Shown here: positions 1 to 9,948 of the stretch, piece after piece | How the letters are laid out: each line of letters opens with the position of its first letter | Numbering within the stretch: position 1 is the stretch's first letter | Source of the DNA: Alitta virens | Lineage: Eukaryota > Annelida > Polychaeta > Phyllodocida > Nereididae | Direction of reading: 5' to 3' | Length of the DNA: 64,000 nucleotides | Assembly: GCA_932294295.1 (NCBI GenBank) | Contig: OW028574.1 | Coordinates: 30,388,145-30,452,144 of the forward strand | Position numbers and translations under genes: made by a program | Notes under the pieces: model-generated | What the model saw: only the letters and a program-made list of their open reading frames with translations | Told to the model about the DNA's origin: nothing | The model's database searches: none

Positions 1-750
1 GTGTCACAATTGCTTTTTCCACAACAGCCTCAGATTCTTCTTTGACTGGTGATTCCATTCGGGTTTCAGCTTCGGTAACTTCTATCACAACTACTTCTTC
101 CACAACTGCCTTCAGTTCTTGGACTGGTGATTCCAGTGTGGTTTCAGCTTCGGTAACTTCCTCTATCACAACTACTTCTTCCACAACTGCCTTCAGTTCT
201 TCTTTGACTGGTGATTCTCTGGTGCAGCTTGAGCTTTGGTAACTTCTTCTGTCACAACGGCTTCCACAACAGACTCAGGTTCTTCCTTGACTGGTGATTT
301 CAGTGTGGTTTCAGCTTCGGTAACTTCTATCACAACTACTTCTTCCACAACTGCCTTCAGTTCTTGGACTGGTGATTCCAGTGTGGTTTCAGCTTCGGTA
401 ACTTCCTCTATCACAACTACTTCTTCCACAACTGCCTTCAGTTCCTCTTTGACTGGTGATTCTGGTGCAGCTTGAGCTTTGGTAACTTCTTCTGTCACTA
501 TTGCTTGCTCCAGAACAGTTTCAGGCACTGACTTGACTGGTGAATCTGGTGCACTGTCAGTTTTTGTAACTTCTTTTGTAACAATTGCTTCTTCCACAAC
601 AGAATCACATTCCTTCTGGACTAGCAATTCTGGTGCATCTTCAGCTTCTATAACTTCTTCTTTCACAATTTCTTCTTTCACAATAGCCTCAGGTTCTTCT
701 TTGACTGGTGACTCTAGTGCAGTTTCAGTTCCTGCAATTTCTTGTGACAC
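1..750 (-). repeat. Unit U1, partial
   Basis: Holds modules 1-9 and the first 19 bases of module 10; the rest lies left of the window. The open segment A is 193-750. Markers are QKECDS in M2 and VTKAQ in M4 and M7, shared with U3 and U9. Confidence 0.93.
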
Positions 751-762
751 TTATGTTTCTTA
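751..762 (-). other. Invariant double in-frame TAA at module 1 start (reference copy)
   Basis: On the minus strand the junction between module 16 and the body of module 1 reads GTA-TAA-GAA-ACA-TAA-GTG. It aligns codon for codon, without any indel, with the V-E-E-A-V-V segment of other modules, so both TAA codons replace sense codons. The motif recurs immediately above every landmark. The exceptions are 60831-60842 and 62145-62156, where the second TAA reads TTA (Leu) and only one stop remains. Confidence 0.9.
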
Positions 763-856
763 TACAACTGCCTCAGGTTCTTCTTTGACTGGCGATTCTG
801 GTGCAGTTTCAGCTCCTTTAACTTCTTCTGTCACAACAGCTTCCACCATAACAGAC

Positions 857-1417
857 TCACGTTCTTCGTTGAAGAGCCATTCTGGTCCAACTGCAGCTTC
901 TGCAACAACTGCTATCTTTCACAACAGCCTCAGGTTCTTCTTTGACTGGTGATTCTGGTGCAGCTTGAGCTTCTGTAACTTCTTCATTTACAATTGCTTC
1001 CTCCACAATATCCTCAGGTTCTTTGACTGGTGACTCAGGCGCTGATTCAGCTTCTGTAACATCTTCAGTCAGGATTGTTTCCTCCACAACAGACATATGT
1101 TCTTCTTTGACAGGTGATTCTGGTGCATTTGCAATTTCAGTAACTTCTTCTATCACAACTGCTTCTTCCACAACTGACTCACATTCTTCCTTGAAGAGCA
1201 ATTCAGGTCCAGTTTCCGTTTCTGTAACTTCTTCTGTCACAACGGCTTCCTCCACAACATACTCACGTCCTTTGACTGGTGATTTTTGAGCAGCTTTAGC
1301 TTCTGTAACTTCTTGTGTCACAATTGCTTTTTCCACAACAGCCTCAGATTCTTCTTTGACTGGTGATTCCATTGGGGTTTCAGCTTCGGTAACTTCTATC
1401 ACAACTACTTCTTCCAC
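857..1417 (-). pseudogene. Representative open segment B (modules 9-15) of the repeat protein
   Basis: This segment lies in the frame opposite to segment A of the same unit and resumes the repeat after the 2-nt insertion. It covers SPVK modules 9, 10, 12, 13 and 14, the PELL-type module 11 (GPELLFKEECES) and the start of module 15. After the 1-nt insertion the reading turns into an unrelated Cys/Arg/Ser-rich tail (KDSSCCRSCSW) and ends at TGA at 857-859. In units without the module 8 TAG the open stretch extends upstream to 213 residues. The out-of-frame tail shows that the termination here is a lesion and not a designed C-terminus. Confidence 0.45.
914..914 (-). other. Fixed 1-nt insertion in module 15 (reference copy)
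   Basis: The minus strand reads GAAAGATAGCAG where the other modules read GAAGAAGCAG. The extra T (an A on the + strand at 914) moves the repeat frame by one. The same insertion is seen in every unit that retains module 15. It is absent only where the module itself is deleted (U15, U17, U18, U22, U25). Confidence 0.85.
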
Positions 1418-1474
1418 AACTGCCTTCAGTTCTTGGACTGGTGATTCCAGTGTGGTTTCAGCTTCGGTAACTTC

Positions 1475-1477
1475 CTA
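1475..1477 (-). other. TAG in module 8 of a subset of units (reference copy)
   Basis: The coding strand reads GTG-ATA-TAG-GAA where most units have GTG-ATA-GAG-GAA, so one Glu codon becomes TAG. The same change is seen in U2, U4, U10, U14, U15, U18, U22, U25, U34, U38, U48 and U49. In U36 and U37 the position reads TGG (Trp). Confidence 0.85.
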
Positions 1478-1506
1478 TATCACAACTACTTCTTCCACAA
1501 CTGCCT

Positions 1507-2064
1507 TCAGTTCTTCTTTGACTGGTGATTCTCTGGTGCAGCTTGAGCTTCGGTAACTTCTTCTGTCACAACGGCTTCCACAACAGACTCAGGTTCTTCC
1601 TTGACTGGTGATTTCAGTGTGGTTTCAGCTTCGGTAACTTCTATCACAACTACTTCTTCCACAACTGCCTTCAGTTCTTGGACTGGTGATTCCAGTGTGG
1701 TTTCAGCTTCGGTAACTTCCTCTATCACAACTACTTCTTCCACAACTGCCTTCAGTTCTTCTTTGACTGGTGATTCTGGTGCAGCTTGAGCTTCGGTAAC
1801 TTCTTCTGTCACTATTGCTTGCTCCAGAACAGTTTCAGGCACTGACTTGACTGGTGAATCTGGTGCACTGTCAGTTTTTGTAACTTCTTTTGTAACAATT
1901 GCTTCTTCCACAACAGAATCACATTCCTCCTGGACTAGCAATTCTGGTGCATCTTCAGCTTCTATAACTTCTTCTTTCACAATTTCTTCTTTCACAATAG
2001 CCCCAGGTTCTTCTTTGACTGGTGACTCTAGTGCAGTTTCAGTTCCTGCAATTTCTTGTGACAC
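1507..2064 (-). pseudogene. Representative open segment A (modules 1-7) of the repeat protein
   Basis: This 185-codon stretch recurs with few changes in most units. It begins at GTG-TCA-CAA-GAA directly after a TAA and runs through SPVK modules 1, 3, 4 and 6, the SPVQ module 5, the PELL-type module 2 (residues DAPELLVQEECDS) and part of module 7. It ends at TGA, 24 bases after a 2-nt insertion throws the frame. The GTG is simply the first start-like codon after the TAA. The homologous reading frame continues upstream across the two TAA codons into modules 15-16, so an independent gene starting here is unlikely. The composition is acidic, with repeated TEEVTEA and SPVKEE. Confidence 0.45.
1531..1534 (-). 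other. Fixed 2-nt insertion in module 7 (reference copy)
   Basis: The + strand reads gattctctggtg where sister modules read gattctggtg, giving CCAGAGAATCACC on the coding strand. The added dinucleotide shifts the frame by two and cancels the module 15 insertion over one unit. It is present in all full-length units. It occurs twice per unit in the 1,313/1,316-bp converted units and in U46, three times in the 1,480-bp units, and not at all in U47. Confidence 0.85.
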
Positions 2065-3378
2065 TTATGTTTCTTATACAACTGCCTCAGGTTCTTCTTT
2101 GACTGGCGATTCTGGTGCAGTTTCAGCTCCTTTAACTTCTTCTGTCACAACAGCTTCCACCATAACAGACTCACGTTCTTCGTTGAAGAGCCATTCTGGT
2201 CCAACTGCAGCTTCTGCAACAACTGCTATCTTTCACAACAGCCTCAGGTTCTTCTTTGACTGGTGATTCTGGTGCAGCTTGAGCTTCTGTAACTTCTTCA
2301 TTTACAATTGCTTCCTCCACAATATCCTCAGGTTCTTTGACTGGTGACTCAGGCGCTGATTCAGCTTCTGCAACATCTTCAGTCAGGATTGTTTCCTCCA
2401 CAACAGACATATGTTCTTCTTCGACTGGTGATTCTGGTGCATTTGCAATTTCAGTAACTTCTTCTATCACAACTGCTTCTTCCACAACTGACTCACATTC
2501 TTCCTTGAAGAGCAATTCAGGTCCAGTTTCCGTTTCTGTAACTTCTTCTGTCACAACGGCTTCCTCCACAACATACTCAAGTCCTTTGACTGGTGATTTT
2601 TGAGCAGCTTTAGCTTCTGTAACTTCTTGTGTCACAATTGCTTTTTCCACAACAGCCTCAGATTCTTCTTTGACTGGTGATTCCATTCGGGTTTCAGCTT
2701 CGGTAACTTCTATCACAACTACTTCTTCCACAACTGCCTTCAGTTCTTGGACTGGTGATTCCAGTGTGGTTTCAGCTTCGGTAACTTCCTCTATCACAAC
2801 TACTTCTTCCACAACTGCCTTCAGTTCTTCTTTGACTGGTGATTCTCTGGTGCAGCTTGAGCTTTGGTAACTTCTTCTGTCACAACGGCTTCCACAACAG
2901 ACTCAGGTTCTTCCTTGACTGGTGATTTCAGTGTGGTTTCAGCTTCGGTAACTTCTATCACAACTACTTCTTCCACAACTGCCTTCAGTTCTTGGACTGG
3001 TGATTCCAGTGTGGTTTCAGCTTCGGTAACTTCCTCTATCACAACTACTTCTTCCACAACTGCCTTCAGTTCCTCTTTGACTGGTGATTCTGGTGCAGCT
3101 TGAGCTTTGGTAACTTCTTCTGTCACTATTGCTTGCTCCAGAACAGTTTCAGGCACTGACTTGACTGGTGAATCTGGTGCACTGTCAGTTTTTGTAACTT
3201 CTTTTGTAACAATTGCTTCTTCCACAACAGAATCACATTCCTTCTGGACTAGCAATTCTGGTGCATCTTCAGCTTCTATAACTTCTTCTTTCACAATTTC
3301 TTCTTTCACAATAGCCTCAGGTTCTTCTTTGACTGGTGACTCTAGTGCAGTTTCAGTTCCTGCAATTTCTTGTGACAC
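2065..3378 (-). repeat. Unit U3 (1,314 bp)
   Basis: Segment A is 2821-3378 and segment B is 2171-2812. Markers are QKECDS, VTKAQ, RMESP in M9, KGLEY in M10, EEEHMS in M12 and EDVAEAES in M13. It is the first unit of a block repeated at U9. Confidence 0.93.
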
Positions 3379-4692
3379 TTATGTTTCTTATACAACTGCC
3401 TCAGGTTCTTCTTTGACTGGCGATTCTGGTGCAGTTTCAGCTCCTTTAACTTCTTCTGTCACAACAGCTTCCACCATAACAGACTCACGTTCTTCGTTGA
3501 AGAGCCATTCTGGTCCAACTGCAGCTTCTGCAACAACTGCTATCTTTCACAACAGCCTCAGGTTCTTCTTTGACTGGTGATTCTGGTGCAGCTTGAGCTT
3601 CTGTAACTTCTTCATTTACAATTGCTTCCTCCACAATATCCTCAGGTTCTTTGACTGGTGACTCAGGCGCTGATTCAGCTTCTGTAACATCTTCAGTCAG
3701 GATTGTTTCCTCCACAACAGACATATGTTCTTCTTTGACAGGTGATTCTGGTGCATTTGCAATTTCAGTAACTTCTTCTATCACAACTGCTTCTTCCACA
3801 ACTGACTCACATTCTTCCTTGAAGAGCAATTCAGGTCCAGTTTCCGTTTCTGTAACTTCTTCTGTCACAACGGCTTCCTCCACAACATACTCACGTCCTT
3901 TGACTGGTGATTTTTGAGCAGCTTTAGCTTCTGTAACTTCTTGTGTCACAATTGCTTTTTCCACAACAGCCTCAGATTCTTCTTTGACTGGTGATTCCAT
4001 TGGGGTTTCAGCTTCGGTAACTTCTATCACAACTACTTCTTCCACAACTGCCTTCAGTTCTTGGACTGGTGATTCCAGTGTGGTTTCAGCTTCGGTAACT
4101 TCCTATATCACAACTACTTCTTCCACAACTGCCTTCAGTTCTTCTTTGACTGGTGATTCTCTGGTGCAGCTTGAGCTTCGGTAACTTCTTCTGTCACAAC
4201 GGCTTCCACAACAGACTCAGGTTCTTCCTTGACTGGTGATTTCAGTGTGGTTTCAGCTTCGGTAACTTCTATCACAACTACTTCTTCCACAACTGCCTTC
4301 AGTTCTTGGACTGGTGATTCCAGTGTGGTTTCAGCTTCGGTAACTTCCTCTATCACAACTACTTCTTCCACAACTGCCTTCAGTTCTTCTTTGACTGGTG
4401 ATTCTGGTGCAGCTTGAGCTTCGGTAACTTCTTCTGTCACTATTGCTTGCTCCAGAACAGTTTCAGGCACTGACTTGACTGGTGAATCTGGTGCACTGTC
4501 AGTTTTTGTAATTTCTTTTGTAACAATTGCTTCTTCCACAACAGAATCACATTCCTCCTGGACTAGCAATTCTGGTGCATCTTCAGCTTCTATAACTTCT
4601 TCTTTCACAATTTCTTCTTTCACAATAGCCTCAGGTTCTTCTTTGACTGGTGACTCTAGTGCAGTTTCAGTTCCTGCAATTTCTTGTGACAC
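3379..4692 (-). repeat. Unit U4 (1,314 bp)
   Basis: Segment A is 4135-4692 and B is 3485-4045. Markers are TKEITK in M3, PMESP in M9, KEEHMS in M12 and the module 8 TAG. Matches U10. Confidence 0.93.
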
Positions 4693-6006
4693 TTATGTTT
4701 CTTATACAACTGCCTCAGGTTCTTCTTTGACTGGCGATTCTGGTGCAGTTTCAGCTCCTTTAACTTCTTCTGTCACAACAGCTTCCACCATAACAGACTC
4801 ACGTTCTTCGTTGAAGAGCCATTCTGGTCCAACTGCAGCTTCTGCAACAACTGCTATCTTTCACAACAGCCTCAGGTTCTTCTTTGACTGGTGATTCTGG
4901 TGCAGCTTGAGCTTCTGTAACTTCTTCATTTAAAATTGCTTCCTCCACAATATCCTCAGGTTCTTTGACTGGTGACTCAGGCGCTGATTCAGCTTCTGCA
5001 ACATCTTCAGTCAGGATTGTTTCCTCCACAACAGACATATGTTCTTCTTCGACTGGTGATTCTGGTGCATTTGCAATTTCAGTAACTTCTTCTATCACAA
5101 CTGCTTCTTCCACAACTGACTCACATTCTTCCTTGAAGAGCAATTCAGGTCCAGTTTCCGTTTCTGTAACTTCTTCTGTCACAACGGCTTCCTCCACAAC
5201 ATACTCACGTCCTTTGACTGGTGATTTTTGAGCAGCTTTAGCTTCTGTAACTTCTTCTGTCACAATTGCTTTTTCCACAACAGCCTCAGATTCTTCTTTG
5301 ACTGGTGATTCCATTCGGGTTTCAGCTTCGGTAACTTCTATCACAACTACTTCTTCCACAACTGCCTTCAGTTCTTGGACTGGTGATTCCAGTGTGGTTT
5401 CAGCTTCGGTAACTTCCTCTATCACAACTACTTCTTCCACAACTGCCTTCAGTTCTTCTTTGACTGGCGATTCTCTGGTGCAGCTTGAGCTTTGGTAACT
5501 TCTTCTGTCACAACGGCTTCCACAACAGACTCAGGTTCTTCCTTGACTGGTGATTTCAGTGTGGTTTCAGCTTCGGTAACTTCTATCACAACTACTTCTT
5601 CCACAACTGCCTTCAGTTCTTGGACTGGTGATTCCAGTGTGGTTTCAGCTTCGGTAACTTCCTCTATCACAACTACTTCTTCCACAACTGCCTTCAGTTC
5701 TTCTTTGACTGGTGATTCTGGTGCAGCTTGAGCTTCGGTAACTTCTTCTGTCACTATTGCTTGCTCCAGAACAGTTTCAGGCACTGACTTGACTGGTGAA
5801 TCTGGTGCACTGTCAGTTTTTGTAACTTCTTTTGTAACAATTGCTTCTTCCACAACAGAATCACATTCCTCCTGGACTAGCAATTCTGGTGCATCTTCAG
5901 CTTCTTTAACTTCTTCTTTCACAATTTCTTCTTTCACAATAGCCTCAGGTTCTTCTTTGACTGGTGACTCTAGTGCAGTTTCAGTTCCTGCAATTTCTTG
6001 TGACAC
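4693..6006 (-). repeat. Unit U5 (1,314 bp)
   Basis: Segment A is 5449-6006 and B is 4799-5440. Markers are EEVKEAED in M2, NRQSKKN at the end of segment A, and AILNEE in M14 from an aaaattgc variant near 4932. The M14 variant is shared only with U11, exactly 7,884 bp away. Confidence 0.93.
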
Positions 6007-7320
6007 TTATGTTTCTTATACAACTGCCTCAGGTTCTTCTTTGACTGGCGATTCTGGTGCAGTTTCAGCTCCTTTAACTTCTTCTGTCACAACAGCTTCC
6101 ACCATAACAGACTCACGTTCTTCGTTGAAGAGCCATTCTGGTCCAACTGCAGCTTCTGCAACAACTGCTATCTTTCACAACAGCCTCAGGTTCTTCTTTG
6201 ACTGGTGATTCTGGTGCAGCTTGAGCTTCTGTAACTTCTTCATTTACAATTGCTTCCTCCACAATATCCTCAGGTTCTTTGACTGGTGACTCAGGCGCTG
6301 ATTCAGCTTCTGCAACATCTTCAGTCAGGATTGTTTCCTCCACAACAGACATATGTTCTTCTTCGACTGGTGATTCTGGTGCATTTGCAATTTCAGTAAC
6401 TTCTTCTATCACAACTGCTTCTTCCACAACTGACTCACATTCTTCCTTGAAGAGCAATTCAGGTCCAGTTTCCGTTTCTGTAACTTCTTCTGTCACAACG
6501 GCTTCCTCCACAACATACTCACGTCCTTTGACTGGTGATTTTTGAGCAGCTTTAGCTTCTGTAACTTCTTGTGTCACAATTGCTTTTTCCACAACAGCCT
6601 CAGATTCTTCTTTGACTGGTGATTCCATTCGGGTTTCAGCTTCGGTAACTTCTATCACAACTACTTCTTCCACAACTGCCTTCAGTTCTTGGACTGGTGA
6701 TTCCAGTGTGGTTTCAGCTTCGGTAACTTCCTCTATCACAACTACTTCTTCCACAACTGCCTTCAGTTCTTCTTTGACTGGTGATTCTCTGGTGCAGCTT
6801 GAGCTTTGGTAACTTCTTCTGTCACAACGGCTTCCACAACAGACTCAGGTTCTTCCTTGACTGGTGATTTCAGTGTGGTTTCAGCTTCGGTAACTTCTAT
6901 CACAACTACTTCTTCCACAACTGCCTTCAGTTCTTGGACTGGTGATTCCAGTGTGGTTTCAGCTTCGGTAACTTCCTCTATCACAACTACTTCTTCCACA
7001 ACTGCCTTCAGTTCTTCTTTGACTGGTGATTCTGGTGCAGCTTGAGCTTCGGTAACTTCTTCTGTCACTATTGCTTGCTCCAGAACAGTTTCAGGCACTG
7101 ACTTGACTGGTGAATCTGGCGCACTGTCAGTTTTTGTAATTTCTTTTGTAACAATTGCTTCTTCCACAACAGAATCACATTCCTCCTGGACTAGCAATTC
7201 TGGTGCATCTTCAGCTTCTATAACTTCTTCTTTCACAATTTCTTCTTTCACAATAGCCTCAGGTTCTTCTTTGACTGGTGACTCTAGTGCAGTTTCAGTT
7301 CCTGCAATTTCTTGTGACAC
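6007..7320 (-). repeat. Unit U6 (1,314 bp)
   Basis: Segment A is 6763-7320 and B is 6113-6754. Markers are TKEITK in M3 and VTKAQ in M7. Forms a dimer with U5 that recurs as U7-U8 and U11-U12. Confidence 0.93.
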
Positions 7321-8634
7321 TTATGTTTCTTATACAACTGCCTCAGGTTCTTCTTTGACTGGCGATTCTGGTGCAGTTTCAGCTCCTTTAACTTCTTCTG
7401 TCACAACAGCTTCCACCATAACAGACTCACGTTCTTCGTTGAAGAGCCATTCTGGTCCAACTGCAGCTTCTGCAACAACTGCTATCTTTCACAACAGCCT
7501 CAGGTTCTTCTTTGACTGGTGATTCTGGTGCAGCTTGAGCTTCTGTAACTTCTTCATTTACAATTGCTTCCTCCACAATATCCTCAGGTTCTTTGACTGG
7601 TGACTCAGGCGCTGATTCAGCTTCTGCAACATCTTCAGTCAGGATTGTTTCCTCCACAACAGACATATGTTCTTCTTCGACTGGTGATTCTGGTGCATTT
7701 GCAATTTCAGTAACTTCTTCTATCACAACTGCTTCTTCCACAACTGACTCACATTCTTCCTTGAAGAGCAATTCAGGTCCAGTTTCCGTTTCTGTAACTT
7801 CTTCTGTCACAACGGCTTCCTCCACAACATACTCAAGTCCTTTGACTGGTGATTTTTGAGCAGCTTTAGCTTCTGTAACTTCTTGTGTCACAATTGCTTT
7901 TTCCACAACAGCCTCAGATTCTTCTTTGACTGGTGATTCCATTCGGGTTTCAGCTTCGGTAACTTCTATCACAACTACTTCTTCCACAACTGCCTTCAGT
8001 TCTTGGACTGGTGATTCCAGTGTGGTTTCAGCTTCGGTAACTTCCTCTATCACAACTACTTCTTCCACAACTGCCTTCAGTTCTTCTTTGACTGGCGATT
8101 CTCTGGTGCAGCTTGAGCTTTGGTAACTTCTTCTGTCACAACGGCTTCCACAACAGACTCAGGTTCTTCCTTGACTGGTGATTTCAGTGTGGTTTCAGCT
8201 TCGGTAACTTCTATCACAACTACTTCTTCCACAACTGCCTTCAGTTCTTGGACTGGTGATTCCAGTGTGGTTTCAGCTTCGGTAACTTCCTCTATCACAA
8301 CTACTTCTTCCACAACTGCCTTCAGTTCTTCTTTGACTGGTGATTCTGGTGCAGCTTGAGCTTCGGTAACTTCTTCTGTCACTATTGCTTGCTCCAGAAC
8401 AGTTTCAGGCACTGACTTGACTGGTGAATCTGGTGCACTGTCAGTTTTTGTAACTTCTTTTGTAACAATTGCTTCTTCCACAACAGAATCACATTCCTCC
8501 TGGACTAGCAATTCTGGTGCATCTTCAGCTTCTTTAACTTCTTCTTTCACAATTTCTTCTTTCACAATAGCCTCAGGTTCTTCTTTGACTGGTGACTCTA
8601 GTGCAGTTTCAGTTCCTGCAATTTCTTGTGACAC
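7321..8634 (-). repeat. Unit U7 (1,314 bp)
   Basis: Segment A is 8077-8634 and B is 7427-8068. Markers are EEVKEAED in M2, NRQSKKN and KGLEY in M10. Confidence 0.93.
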
Positions 8635-9948
8635 TTATGTTTCTTATACAACTGCCTCAGGTTCTTCTTTGACTGGCGATTCTGGTGCAGTTTCAGCTCC
8701 TTTAACTTCTTCTGTCACAACAGCTTCCACCATAACAGACTCACGTTCTTCGTTGAAGAGCCATTCTGGTCCAACTGCAGCTTCTGCAACAACTGCTATC
8801 TTTCACAACAGCCTCAGGTTCTTCTTTGACTGGTGATTCTGGTGCAGCTTGAGCTTCTGTAACTTCTTCATTTACAATTGCTTCCTCCACAATATCCTCA
8901 GGTTCTTTGACTGGTGACTCAGGCGCTGATTCAGCTTCTGCAACATCTTCAGTCAGGATTGTTTCCTCCACAACAGACATATGTTCTTCTTCGACTGGTG
9001 ATTCTGGTGCATTTGCAATTTCAGTAACTTCTTCTATCACAACTGCTTCTTCCACAACTGACTCACATTCTTCCTTGAAGAGCAATTCAGGTCCAGTTTC
9101 CGTTTCTGTAACTTCTTCTGTCACAACGGCTTCCTCCACAACATACTCACGTCCTTTGACTGGTGATTTTTGAGCAGCTTTAGCTTCTGTAACTTCTTGT
9201 GTCACAATTGCTTTTTCCACAACAGCCTCAGATTCTTCTTTGACTGGTGATTCCATTCGGGTTTCAGCTTCGGTAACTTCTATCACAACTACTTCTTCCA
9301 CAACTGCCTTCAGTTCTTGGACTGGTGATTCCAGTGTGGTTTCAGCTTCGGTAACTTCCTCTATCACAACTACTTCTTCCACAACTGCCTTCAGTTCTTC
9401 TTTGACTGGTGATTCTCTGGTGCAGCTTGAGCTTTGGTAACTTCTTCTGTCACAACGGCTTCCACAACAGACTCAGGTTCTTCCTTGACTGGTGATTTCA
9501 GTGTGGTTTCAGCTTCGGTAACTTCTATCACAACTACTTCTTCCACAACTGCCTTCAGTTCTTGGACTGGTGATTCCAGTGTGGTTTCAGCTTCGGTAAC
9601 TTCCTCTATCACAACTACTTCTTCCACAACTGCCTTCAGTTCTTCTTTGACTGGTGATTCTGGTGCAGCTTGAGCTTCGGTAACTTCTTCTGTCACTATT
9701 GCTTGCTCCAGAACAGTTTCAGGCACTGACTTGACTGGTGAATCTGGTGCACTGTCAGTTTTTGTAATTTCTTTTGTAACAATTGCTTCTTCCACAACAG
9801 AATCACATTCCTCCTGGACTAGCAATTCTGGTGCATCTTCAGCTTCTATAACTTCTTCTTTCACAATTTCTTCTTTCACAATAGCCTCAGGTTCTTCTTT
9901 GACTGGTGACTCTAGTGCAGTTTCAGTTCCTGCAATTTCTTGTGACAC
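8635..9948 (-). repeat. Unit U8 (1,314 bp)
   Basis: Segment A is 9391-9948 and B is 8741-9382. Markers are TKEITK in M3 and KGREY in M10, as in U6 and U12. Confidence 0.93.

Larger units (their letters stand above)
751..2064 (-). repeat. Unit U2, reference unit with module map (1,314 bp)
   Basis: This unit is used as the coordinate reference. Gene-sense modules run from high to low coordinate: M1 2076-1993, M2 1992-1909, M3 1908-1825, M4 1824-1741, M5 1740-1660, M6 1659-1579, M7 1578-1496 (with the 2-nt insertion), M8 1495-1415, M9 1414-1334, M10 1333-1253, M11 1252-1169, M12 1168-1085, M13 1084-1004, M14 1003-920, M15 919-847 (with the 1-nt insertion) and M16 846-763. The open stretches are 1507-2064 (modules 1-7, 185 residues, ending at a TGA met after the 2-nt insertion) and 857-1417 (modules 9-15). 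A TAG interrupts module 8 at 1475-1477. Markers are EEPGAIV in M1, PMESP in M9 and KEEHMS in M12. Confidence 0.95.

Noticed and set aside
193..750. The roughly 185- and 213-residue minus-strand stretches as about a hundred separate small genes
   Set aside because: Their starts are GTG codons inside the repeat and their ends follow an indel. The repeat continues on both sides in another frame. No independent promoter or start context is visible.
747..762. A 16-nt mini-intron GTATAAG...CATAAG covering the double TAA, as in ciliates with tiny introns
   Set aside because: Removing 16 nt shifts the frame by one and destroys the module 1 reading, which is intact when the codons are simply read through.
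857..870. A GTGAGT splice donor just before the TGA that follows the module 15 insertion (AAC-GTGAGT on the minus strand)
   Set aside because: The same GTGAGT occurs wherever the repeat encodes Cys-Glu-Ser or Arg-Glu-Ser. The AG sites downstream that I checked leave the wrong phase for the next modules.
42..952. Plus-strand Ser/Thr-rich mucin-like reading frames (TGDSGAVSASVTSS type) repeated along the window
   Set aside because: They are the antisense reading of the minus-strand codons, begin only at TTG or GTG, and are broken several times per unit, for instance at gcagcttgagc and tttttgagc. The same sites are ordinary sense codons on the minus strand.
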